DNA of 64,000 nucleotides, taken from Bacillota bacterium (lineage in GTDB: Bacteria > Bacillota > UBA4882 > UBA8346). Made by a program: the position numbers and the translations under genes. Below are positions 33,411-40,972 of this stretch, one piece after another; the stretch's first letter is position 1, and each line of letters opens with the position of its first letter. The notes under the pieces are model-generated. The model did not search any database and had not been told where the DNA came from. It saw only the letters and a program-made list of their open reading frames with translations. The DNA is taken from NCBI GenBank assembly GCA_023429995.1, contig JAEZCE010000023.1, forward strand, positions 62,001 to 126,000, written 5' to 3'.

Positions 33411-33641
33411 GTGAAATTAGTTATTCAAATTATTTTATTTGTTATTGCGATAGCTCTTACAGCAATCATTATTTTACAACCCAGTAAAGGCGAGGGGTTG
33501 GGAGCAATTGGCTCGGGTGGCCAGATGTTTTTCTCCAAAAATAAGGCTCTGGAAAAATTGTTAGATAAAGCTACGATGTGGCTTGCGATTGTTTTTGGTC
33601 TGTTATTGATTTTGGTTGAGGTATGGGACAGATTTTTTTAG
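33411..33641 (+). CDS. secG: Preprotein translocase subunit SecG
   Basis: A 76-residue SecG with two membrane helices (about residues 3-22 and 52-72) and the conserved middle LQPSKGEGLGAIGSGGQMFF. It assists SecYE in protein export. The upstream in-frame TTG (33396) forms part of the ribosome binding site GGAGGTG, so GTG at 33411 is the start. secG after eno is a common Bacillota arrangement. A terminator follows. Confidence 0.93.
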   Translation: MKLVIQIILFVIAIALTAIIILQPSKGEGLGAIGSGGQMFFSKNKALEKLLDKATMWLAIVFGLLLILVEVWDRFF

Positions 33642-33686
33642 ACTGTGCTTCAGTCATCAATGGGCAAATGCAGTAATTTTGAAGAG

Positions 33687-33709
33687 AAGGGCTTATGCCC
33701 TTTTTTTTT
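33687..33709 (+). terminator. Terminator after secG
   Basis: AAGGGC-TTAT-GCCCTT followed by a run of nine T. A compact, strong intrinsic terminator closing the glycolysis-secG unit. Confidence 0.92.
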
Positions 33710-33809
33710 ATCTAAAGCTAGGAAATTCCAATAACTGAGATGAAGGCAGCAGGATAATGAAAAAACGCGTCGAACCTATAATTATAGTGCATTAGAGGGG
33801 GTTAAACTC

Positions 33810-35273
33810 TTGAGCTTAAAGAATCGATTCCAAAGTATTAAGCTAAAATTGCTGTTTACCATCGCCGTTATGTTGTTGTTATCATTGGCTATCAGTAATT
33901 TTATCACATCGCTTGGTATCCGTATTGGGGTTGCAGTTTTTTTAATGGTTTTGTTCTTATTTCTCAGTAATTATTTGCTCAATAAAATGATTTTAGCTCC
34001 ATTACGGATTTTTACCATGTTTGCGGAGAAGAGTTCCGATAAAGATCTTAGTTATAAAATAGAATTAAATACCAAAGATGAATTTGAAATCTTAGGGAAT
34101 TCATTAAATTTGATGGTGCAAAACTTGCGGGGTATTTTGGAAGAAAACCTGCAGTCTTCGGAACAATTGGCATTCGCTGCTTCAGAAATGTCTTCCATGA
34201 CCGAAAAGGTGGATCAGGCTGCTCAAGAGATTACCAAAACCATGGAACAAATGTCCAAGGTCACGGAAGATCAATATCAAAATGTTCAACTTTCAGCCGC
34301 TGCATCTCAACAAATGGCTCAAACGGCCCAACAGGTAGCCAGTGAAGCCCAAAAAGCCGCCGGCCTTTCATCGCAGGTTTCACAACGGGCCCGTAATGGT
34401 GAAGATATTATTCAAGAAATCAGTACCAAGATTTTGCAATTAAAGGAAACTGTCGATAATTCAGCTGAAGTTGTAAGAAGACTGGGTAAAAGTTCGGTTG
34501 AAATCGGTAAAATCGTTGATGTTATCCGCGGAATTTCCAGACAAACTAACCTTTTGGCATTAAACGCCGCTATTGAAGCCGCCCGCGCCGGCGAACACGG
34601 TCGTGGTTTCTCGGTTGTTGCCGATGAGGTAAGGAGTTTGGCAGAACAATCAACCAATTCAGCAATTCAAATTGTTGCTTTAATCAATGATATTCAAACC
34701 GAGACTCAAACAGCAGTCGATACAATGGAAATTGGTACCCAAGTGGTTGATGAAGGGACTCGGTTAACTCTTTCCGCGCGGGAAGCTTTTAATGAAATTA
34801 CTCAATCCGTCAATCAAACCGTGAATACGATTCATGAAATCGCGGCGGCTTCAGAGGAACAAGCAGCCAGCAGTCAGGAAATGACGGGGACTATGGAGAC
34901 AGTTGCAGCCATTGCCAAGCAAAACGTGAGTGGAGCCAATCAAGTGGCTACTGCAACCAAAGAACAGCGGGTTAATATGGAGAACCTTTTAATGTCCGCT
35001 GCGCAGTTGGAGCAGATGGCCGAGAGCCTGACCTCGATGGTTGGACGGTTTAAAGTAAAAGCCGATTTTCAGCGTTGTTGGAGGGTTAATGATTGTAACT
35101 GGGTTAATTGTCCGGCTTATCAGAGTAAAGAGGAAAAATGCTGGCTGATTCCGGATACTCTTTGCCCGGATGGTGTTCCCAACGGCTCAATTACCGAGAA
35201 ACGAACCATGTGTCATAACTGTGAAGTTTTTCAAATTAATAATAAGAAATCGACCAAAGACGCTGAGGTATAA
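33810..35273 (+). CDS. Methyl-accepting chemotaxis protein with C-terminal two-CW domain
   Basis: A 487-residue receptor with two closely spaced membrane helices (about residues 13-32 and 35-57), no extracellular sensor, a HAMP-like region (58-110), and the signalling coiled coil with tip QTNLLALNAAIEAARAGEHG (about 247-266). The tail beyond residue 415 is Cys-rich: CWRVNDCNWVNCPAY, CWLIPDTLC, CHNCEVF. This is the two-CW domain found at the ends of some chemoreceptors, perhaps holding metal or sensing redox state inside the cell. TTG start with AGAGGGGG upstream. No che genes are nearby. Confidence 0.92.
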   Translation: MSLKNRFQSIKLKLLFTIAVMLLLSLAISNFITSLGIRIGVAVFLMVLFLFLSNYLLNKMILAPLRIFTMFAEKSSDKDLSYKIELNTKDEFEILGNSLNLMVQNLRGILEENLQSSEQLAFAASEMSSMTEKVDQAAQEITKTMEQMSKVTEDQYQNVQLSAAASQQMAQTAQQVASEAQKAAGLSSQVSQRARNGEDIIQEISTKILQLKETVDNSAEVVRRLGKSSVEIGKIVDVIRGISRQTNLLALNAAIEAARAGEHGRGFSVVADEVRSLAEQSTNSAIQIVALINDIQTETQTAVDTMEIGTQVVDEGTRLTLSAREAFNEITQSVNQTVNTIHEIAAASEEQAASSQEMTGTMETVAAIAKQNVSGANQVATATKEQRVNMENLLMSAAQLEQMAESLTSMVGRFKVKADFQRCWRVNDCNWVNCPAYQSKEEKCWLIPDTLCPDGVPNGSITEKRTMCHNCEVFQINNKKSTKDAEV

Positions 35274-35280
35274 AATATTT

Positions 35281-35314
35281 AACACCGGAAAAAACTTCCG
35301 GTGTTTTATTTTTG
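35281..35314 (+). terminator. Terminator after the two-CW chemoreceptor
   Basis: AACACCGGAA pairs with TTCCGGTGTT around AAAAC, followed by TTATTTTT, eight bases after the stop codon. Confidence 0.92.
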
Positions 35315-35409
35315 TCTCTTTTTGGGTTATCTTTCGAAAGAATTCGCTCAGGGTATCAAAATTATGAAATGATGTTTGGTAACAATTTAGACAGGTGGGT
35401 GTCATTAGA

Positions 35410-35808
35410 GTGGAAATTGATCAGTACTGTTTTGCTTGTGGGAAGGATAATCCCCTCGGTCTTAAATTAAAATTCGAACATACTCCCGAAGGGGTTCTGG
35501 CCAATTTCATGCCGGTACGGGAATTTCAAGGTTTTGTTAACATTCTTCATGGCGGCATTATTGTAACATTGATGGATGAAGCCATGGCCCAAGCTGTTAT
35601 GGCCAAAGGTTATCAGGGGGTTACGGCCCGTATGGAAATAAAGTTTGAAAAGCCGGTTGTCATGGGCGAAATGGTTGAGGTGCGCGGACAAATTCTTTGG
35701 GAGAAGAGAAAGATAATCAAAGCCAGTAGTGAAGTTATACAAGACGGGGAAACTAAAGCTCAGGCTGTGGCTGATTTTTTTATTACCGGACTTTATACTG
35801 AAAACTAA
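35410..35808 (+). CDS. PaaI/hotdog-fold thioesterase
   Basis: A 132-residue hotdog protein. It opens with CFACGKDNPLGLKLKF, a mark of one subgroup of PaaI-like thioesterases, and has the catalytic segment ILHGGIIVTLMDEAMAQA (HGG plus acidic residue). It probably hydrolyses an acyl-CoA of unknown type. GTG 35395 is in frame, but it is part of the AGGTGG ribosome site; GTG 35410 eight bases later is the better start. Confidence 0.82.
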   Translation: MEIDQYCFACGKDNPLGLKLKFEHTPEGVLANFMPVREFQGFVNILHGGIIVTLMDEAMAQAVMAKGYQGVTARMEIKFEKPVVMGEMVEVRGQILWEKRKIIKASSEVIQDGETKAQAVADFFITGLYTEN

Positions 35809-35935
35809 CTACTTTTTATTGAAAGATGGATAAAAAGTAAAAACATTGCATAATTATCAAAAAAACATTTTAGGCCAGTTGAGTATTTTTTTCATTTTGC
35901 AACAATATCGTAACATTATGAATATGTAAATTCAA

Positions 35936-35964
35936 TTGCAAACAATAAAATGCCTGTTTATAAT
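35936..35964 (+). promoter_or_regulatory. ackA promoter
   Basis: TTGCAA (35936-35941) and a consensus TATAAT (35959-35964) with exactly 17 bases between them, about 80 bases upstream of the GTG start. The whole 35809-36045 gap is otherwise AT-rich without a gene. Confidence 0.75.
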
Positions 35965-36045
35965 TAATATGTCCAACCAACAGTGGAGAAATATGTGCTA
36001 CAAATTGTCTCTACAATAAAAATGGTTGAGGGGAGGCATAACCCG

Positions 36046-37248
36046 GTGTTAATTTTGGTCATCAACAGTGGTAGTTCTTCTCTAAAATACAAGCTTTATC
36101 AGATGCAAACTGAAACTGTTTTAGCCGCCGGACTGGTCGAACGTATTGGTAGTACCAGTGGTAATGCTGCAATTTGCCATCAAATAAAAGATGGCGATAA
36201 GATCAAATTCGAACAGAAAATTAATAACCATAATGAAGCATTAAAAACTGTCGTGGATTTTTTAGTGAACCCTGAAACCGGAATCATCAAATCGTTAGAA
36301 GAGATAAAAGCTGTTGGCCATCGAGTCCTGCATGGAGGGGAAATTTTTTCCAGCGCAGTGATAGTAGGAGATAAAGAGCTAGACCAAATGGAAAGTCTGA
36401 GAGAACTGGGTCCGTTACATATGCCGGCAAATATCATGGGCATAAGGGCCTGTCGGGATTTAATGCCGAACACTCCTCAAATTGCTGTTTTTGATACCGC
36501 TTTTCATCAGACAATGCCCCGAAGTTCATTCCTATACGCATTACCTTACGAATATTACGAAAAATATCAAGTTCGCCGCTATGGATTCCATGGTACTTCA
36601 CACCGTTATGTATCTCAAAGGGCTGCTCAAATTGTGGGGAAAAATTTGGCCAAGCTTAAGATGATCACCCTGCATTTAGGCAATGGCAGTAGCTTAGCAG
36701 CGATTAAAGAAGGCAAATGTTACGATACGACAATGGGTTTCACCCCCTTGGCCGGTTTGGTTATGGGTACCCGTTGCGGTGATATCGATCCGGCAATTGT
36801 TCCCTTTTTGCTCAATACTTTAAAGTTAACCCCTAATGAAGTCGATAACTTAATGAATAAGAAGAGCGGATTTTTAGGAATGGCTGGATTTAGCGATATG
36901 CGCGATATACAGAAAGCTCGTGAGGATGGTAATCCAAGAGCTCAGGATGTATATGATATTTTCATGCATAATTTGGTAAAAAATGTCGGAGCTTATTATG
37001 CTGAAATGGGTGGTCTTGATGTCATGGTTTTTGCCGGAGGAATCGGTGAAAACGATAGTGTTACAAGGGCAGATCTTTGTCACCAATTAACTCACCTGGG
37101 TGTGGAGTTTGATGAAAAGAAAAATGACGATGCTCGCGGCAAGGAAGTTATTATTAGTAAACCCCGTTCCAAAGTAACGGTGATGGTCGTGCCGACTAAT
37201 GAAGAGTTAATGATTGCCAAGGATGCTTATGAATTGATTCATGCCTAA
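36046..37248 (+). CDS. ackA: Acetate kinase
   Basis: A 400-residue AckA making ATP and acetate from acetyl phosphate. It has VINSGSSSLKYKLYQ (residues 4-18), RYGFHGTSHRYVS, the phosphate-binding LGNGSSLAAI and GIGENDSVTR. The frame extends upstream to 35983, but GGGGAGG ten bases before the GTG at 36046 and the family length (about 400) fix the start. No phosphotransacetylase gene is adjacent, so Pta is encoded elsewhere. Own promoter and terminator. Confidence 0.96.
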   Translation: MLILVINSGSSSLKYKLYQMQTETVLAAGLVERIGSTSGNAAICHQIKDGDKIKFEQKINNHNEALKTVVDFLVNPETGIIKSLEEIKAVGHRVLHGGEIFSSAVIVGDKELDQMESLRELGPLHMPANIMGIRACRDLMPNTPQIAVFDTAFHQTMPRSSFLYALPYEYYEKYQVRRYGFHGTSHRYVSQRAAQIVGKNLAKLKMITLHLGNGSSLAAIKEGKCYDTTMGFTPLAGLVMGTRCGDIDPAIVPFLLNTLKLTPNEVDNLMNKKSGFLGMAGFSDMRDIQKAREDGNPRAQDVYDIFMHNLVKNVGAYYAEMGGLDVMVFAGGIGENDSVTRADLCHQLTHLGVEFDEKKNDDARGKEVIISKPRSKVTVMVVPTNEELMIAKDAYELIHA

Positions 37249-37263
37249 AGTTTTGTCAAATAC

Positions 37264-37317
37264 AAACCCCTGCCTTAGTTGTGAAATTTTATTTTATTTC
37301 TAAGGAAGGGGTTTTTT
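37264..37317 (+). terminator. Terminator after ackA
   Basis: AAACCCCTGCCTTAG pairs with CTAAGGAAGGGGTTT (one mismatch) around a 21-base AT-rich loop, followed by TTTTTT. Confidence 0.85.
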
Positions 37318-37373
37318 ATCGGATTTTATCCGAGAGACCATACTTTCCGAAAGTAGCAGGAAAATATACCTCA

Positions 37374-37401
37374 TTGACAATTTCTTAGTTCATGCTATAA
37401 T
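37374..37401 (+). promoter_or_regulatory. smpB promoter
   Basis: Consensus TTGACA (37374-37379) and TATAAT (37396-37401) with a 16-base spacer, about 30 bases before the smpB start codon. Confidence 0.75.
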
Positions 37402-37431
37402 TATTTGGCAACTGTGGTGAGGTGAAATAGG

Positions 37432-37911
37432 ATGGCCGATAAAGCGCGCGAGGAAAGAAAAAGAATATCGGAAAACCGTCGGGCCAGGCATGAATATTTT
37501 ATTGAGGAAACTTTTGAGACCGGTATTGTTTTAACCGGCACCGAGGTGAAATCATTACGGCTTGGCAAAGGCAATCTACAGGATAGTTTTGCCCAGATCA
37601 CCAACAACGAGGTTTTATTGCACAATTGCCACATCAGTCCTTATGATTTCGGCAACCGTTTCAACCATGAGCCTTTACGTACCCGGAAGCTTTTAATGCA
37701 TAAGACGGAGATTCGCCGTTTGTTTGCCAAAACCCGGGAACAAGGATTAACCTTAATTCCTTTACAGATGTATTTTAACGAAAAGGGCCGGGTGAAAGTG
37801 GAACTGGCGCTGGCCAAAGGTAAAAAGCTTTATGATAAACGGGAAGATATCGCCGCGCGGGATGCCAAAAGGGATATAGATAGGGCAATAAGAGAAAAGG
37901 GAAAAGGGTAA
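37432..37911 (+). CDS. smpB: SsrA-binding protein SmpB
   Basis: A 159-residue SmpB, full length. It has NRRARHEYFIEETFETGIVLTG in the first beta strands, TEVKSLRLGKGNLQDSF, and a lysine- and arginine-rich tail that enters the decoding site. It binds tmRNA and carries it to stalled ribosomes. ATG with GAGGTG upstream. The tmRNA gene lies 133 bases downstream on the same strand, giving a complete trans-translation unit. Confidence 0.97.
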   Translation: MADKAREERKRISENRRARHEYFIEETFETGIVLTGTEVKSLRLGKGNLQDSFAQITNNEVLLHNCHISPYDFGNRFNHEPLRTRKLLMHKTEIRRLFAKTREQGLTLIPLQMYFNEKGRVKVELALAKGKKLYDKREDIAARDAKRDIDRAIREKGKG

Positions 37912-38044
37912 AACATTAAGTATGGTTTATTCTTCGATCTTTTTAGGCTTTTTCATCATAACATGATATAATAAATTAGTTAGTTTACAGTTCAGAAAGA
38001 AGAGGAATTTTTTTCTCTTCACCAGTTACACTTTACTTTAAATC

Positions 38045-38393
38045 GGGGGCGACCGGTTTCGACGGGGAGTGTGGTGGCAAGGATAGCGGGTCGAGGTGCT
38101 GTGGCCTCGTTAAACTGCAGCAAGCACATTAAGTGCCAATAACAATTTAGCTTTAGCTGCTTAATTAAGTAGCCGTCCAAACCGAGCTTAACCTGGGAGG
38201 TCGGGGCGGGCGTCAAATAAACCAGGATGCTCACTGTTCAATTCTCGGAGAACGGTGCTAAGATTATCGAGATAGCCGACGGCCAGTTTGTCTGTAGACG
38301 GGCTGAAGGCGAAATCTAAATTACAGTCTGAACCCGGAGAAGTCTTTGTTGTTACCTTTTCGGACGGGGGTTCGACTCCCCCCGCCTCCACCA
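38045..38393 (+). ncRNA. ssrA: Transfer-messenger RNA (tmRNA)
   Basis: One-piece tmRNA of about 349 nt. The 5' end GGGGGCGACCGG and the 3' end CGCCTCCACCA form the acceptor stem with the CCA encoded, and GGGGGTTCGACTCCCCC is the T arm. The tag frame starts most plausibly at GCC 38135 and reads A-N-N-N-L-A-L-A-A before TAA at 38162-38164; the tagged protein would end LALAA, a typical degradation signal. An upstream TATAAT at 37967-37972 may be its -10 element, with the leader removed by processing. Confidence 0.97.
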
Positions 38394-38442
38394 AATATTA
38401 AACTAATTTTAGAGGCGAACGCCTCGACCAAATTTAAAGATA

Positions 38443-38468
38443 AAACCAGCCTAAAGGCTGGTTTTTTT
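38443..38468 (+). terminator. Terminator after ssrA
   Basis: AAACCAGCC-TAAA-GGCTGGTTTTTTT. A second small hairpin GAGGCG/CGCCTC lies at 38412-38425 between it and the tmRNA end. Confidence 0.92.
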
Positions 38469-38516
38469 GTTGTGCATTTGAAAACCATCGGCTAAGCCTA
38501 TAATAGAAATAGGAAA

Positions 38517-38912
38517 TTATTTTTGGCCATCGATTAGTTTTTCAATTAACATAATTATTTTATTGGATATTTGCAAGCATTCCTCCGTATCCTGTTTGCT
38601 GACAATAAGAGGATCAACCGCGGGATATCGGGTTTCAATATAAAAGGTGTTTATTAAGGCCATATCTTTTAAAAACTCTCCAAAGGATTGGTCTTGCATA
38701 ATTGCTTTTTTACAAAGCTTAACCAGATTATGTCCTTCCTGAAGTTCTCCCGTCATATGGATTAGGTAGCCTTTTAAATATTTTTCAACGGCTTGCTGGC
38801 AATGAAAACAAACGATCTCATTATCCGCATCGTGTTCAAATAAAATCCTGGCGCTCTTTAAATCCTTTTGCGCCATGATCAGCCACTCATTATATTTTGT
38901 CGTATCAACCAA
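38517..38912 (-). CDS. HEPN-domain protein (HEPN/MNT module)
   Basis: A 131-residue helical HEPN protein: EWLIMAQKDLKSARILFEHD, then IVCFHCQQAVEKYLKGYLIH (the signature helix) and YIETRYPAVDP. It pairs with the nucleotidyltransferase encoded just upstream. The Rx4-6H RNase motif of the HepT toxins is not apparent; the place holds RYPAVD, as in the other HEPN branch (PF05168 type). TTG start overlapping the MNT stop region by eight bases, with GGGTGAG upstream. It could be a toxin-antitoxin part or a nucleotide-binding partner. Confidence 0.85.
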   Translation of the reverse strand: MVDTTKYNEWLIMAQKDLKSARILFEHDADNEIVCFHCQQAVEKYLKGYLIHMTGELQEGHNLVKLCKKAIMQDQSFGEFLKDMALINTFYIETRYPAVDPLIVSKQDTEECLQISNKIIMLIEKLIDGQK

Positions 38913-39207
38913 TCAAACTCACCCCGGTTTTATTAATGATACCGGCAAAAGTGGCTTTATCATCCTTATATTTTCCCCACTCCTCCGGTGTATAAATCAC
39001 TAAATCAACATCATAATCCAGGTTGATCAAAATATCACGGATCGTTTTTCTTTTATCTTCCGTTTGCATAATGAGGCAAAGATCAATATCGCTGCTTCGG
39101 GTAACTCTGCCCTTGGCGCAAGAACCGAAGAGAATAATATCTAAAGGATGATACGTATTGAAGATCTGGTTTTTTATCGTTTCAATCTCACTATCGAAGG
39201 GACACAT
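38905..39207 (-). CDS. Minimal nucleotidyltransferase (MNT)
   Basis: A 100-residue MNT-type nucleotidyltransferase. It has the fold signature ILFGSCAKGRVTRSSDIDLCLI (GSxxxG and DxD-type SDIDL) and a third acidic residue in VDLVIYT. In known MntA-HepT pairs such proteins AMPylate and neutralise the HEPN toxin; that is inferred here from gene pairing. Translation is coupled to the HEPN gene by overlap. The start is the ATG at 39207. The unit lies directly downstream of ssrA on the opposite strand. Confidence 0.85.
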   Translation of the reverse strand: MCPFDSEIETIKNQIFNTYHPLDIILFGSCAKGRVTRSSDIDLCLIMQTEDKRKTIRDILINLDYDVDLVIYTPEEWGKYKDDKATFAGIINKTGVSLIG

Positions 39208-39619
39208 TCACAGTACACACGCTTTCTCAACGATTATCAAATTTATTATTTTACGCGATTTTAGTAGTAAGCATTTTTATTTATTATACCACAGGGCGGC
39301 GATGATTGAGTATATATCATTATGAATTCCTTGTCCCATGTAGAAATTCGGTATACATAAACTTTATTATCATTTCAACTAAATCGTATAAGCAGCCAGA
39401 AGTAATCGACTTTATATTTTCCCACGGATTTTTTCCTTTAACCTTTGTTTTATTTCATGAATAAAATTGCCGGTTCTCCATTTAATCTTTTTGAAGGGTT
39501 TTCCGTTTAATTTGTTTAAAGAATAAGCATAATTCTGTGGCTTTATCCCGCCAAAAGATGTTAAATTAGGTGAAAACAAACCGGAAATTATCATAGAAGC
39601 CACTAGAGGAGAAATTGGA
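39208..39619. other. AT-rich intergenic region
   Basis: It contains a minus-strand TATAAT (39283-39288) that could be the -10 of the MNT/HEPN unit. A minus-strand frame near 39412-39545 reads basic and hydrophobic residues but has no start signal or known domain. No gene is called. Confidence 0.4.
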
Positions 39620-40381
39620 ATGGACAAATGGTTTACAACGGAAAAAATTGACGAGGACACATTTGTTCTCAGCGAGTACCGGCATTGGGAAGAAACGCAT
39701 TGTTATTTGCTCATCGGAACGGAAAAATCGCTCCTGATCGACACGGGCCTTGGTATCTGCAATATTTATGACGAAGTGATAAAACTGACCGGTAAACCGA
39801 TCACCGCCGTGGCAACCCATATTCACTGGGATCACATCGGCGGCCATAAATACTTCCCGGATTTCTACGCCCATGAGGATGAGTTGAATTGGTTGAATGG
39901 AGAGTTTCCCCTGACCATGGAGCAGATCAAGCGCATGGTGGTTGATCGCTGTGTTCTGCCGGAAGGATATGACGTAGACAACTATGAATTCTTTCAGGGA
40001 ACACCTACAAGAGTACTGAATGATAATGACGGGATCGACATTGGCGGGCGTGTCCTGCGGGTACTGCATACGCCCGGCCATTCACCGGGGCATATGTGCT
40101 TTTATGAACAGGAGCGGGGTTATATTTTCACAGGCGATCTGGTTTACAAAGATACATTGTTTGCCTATTATCCCTCTACTGACCCGGAAGCCTATCTGAA
40201 ATCAATCGAGCGCGTTGCCGCGCTTCCGGTCAGTCGGGTTTTGCCGGCCCATCATAGTCTGGACATCCAGCCTGAAATACTCCCCAGAATGCGGGATGCT
40301 TTCCGTCAGTTGAAATCGGAAGGCAGACTGCACCACGGTAGCGGAACTTTTGAATACAAAGATTTTGCGATTTGGTTGTAA
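39620..40381 (+). CDS. Metallo-beta-lactamase-fold hydrolase
   Basis: A 253-residue MBL-fold enzyme. The zinc motif THIHWDHIGGHKYF (HxHxDH, about residues 72-78) is followed by a His in VLHTPGHSPGHM, an Asp in FTGDLVYKD and the late LPAHHSLD. Close in layout to glyoxalase II-like and lactonase-like hydrolases; the substrate is unknown. GAGGAG precedes the ATG. Monocistronic, with no related neighbour. Confidence 0.88.
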   Translation: MDKWFTTEKIDEDTFVLSEYRHWEETHCYLLIGTEKSLLIDTGLGICNIYDEVIKLTGKPITAVATHIHWDHIGGHKYFPDFYAHEDELNWLNGEFPLTMEQIKRMVVDRCVLPEGYDVDNYEFFQGTPTRVLNDNDGIDIGGRVLRVLHTPGHSPGHMCFYEQERGYIFTGDLVYKDTLFAYYPSTDPEAYLKSIERVAALPVSRVLPAHHSLDIQPEILPRMRDAFRQLKSEGRLHHGSGTFEYKDFAIWL

Positions 40382-40510
40382 TTCAGTCCGAAAGCACAGC
40401 CCCGTCACAACCAAAAATATAAATTCAAAGCTCGCGGATATTTTTGCAGGGTGAGGGGTGAAGTTTAAAAGTGAAAGTTGTAGATACCGGTTTCGAAAGC
40501 AATCATAAAA

Positions 40511-40711
40511 TTAAAAATTCCATCGTTTTCCGTTTCGGATTCTGCTGATTTCAGCCTCGGAAACGCCAAATTTTGCACTTAGCCTTTTCAAAGTTATGGC
40601 CTGATGCTCACGGATATATTGGATATCATCCTCCGTGAGTTTTTTGTTGCGCCGGTATGGTTGATTTAGCTTGGGAGGGAGCTTTAATCGGATCGCTTTC
40701 TGTATCCGATG
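40511..40711 (-). pseudogene. Helix-turn-helix fragment without start
   Basis: On the minus strand a 66-codon open stretch ending in TAA at 40511-40513 encodes NKKLTEDDIQYIREHQ, then KRLSAKFGVSEAEISRIRNG and a final KRWNF. This resembles the HTH end of resolvase- or HNH-associated proteins. There is no ATG, GTG or TTG in a sensible place and two stops close the frame at about 40712-40717. An ATG in another frame just upstream (near 40718) suggests a frameshifted remnant. The rest of the 40382-40972 gap shows no gene. Confidence 0.4.
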
Positions 40712-40972
40712 TTATCATAACAAAAAACTTAACCATCCCTTAACTTTCATTTCTAAATTCTAAAGTATATTGAGTGGAAGGACGATAGATAAAGTGCTGG
40801 TAGAAGGATTATTAGGCGAAAAATAAAAAGAATTTTAAGATTTGGCCCCGAATTTAGAGAACAAAATGATATGGAAATTTTTTATCCAAAAAACCGGAAT
40901 GACCTACCAGTATTTGCTTCCAAGTTAAGAATACGTTCCCCGCGATAAGACAACCAATGAGGAGTTAACAAA

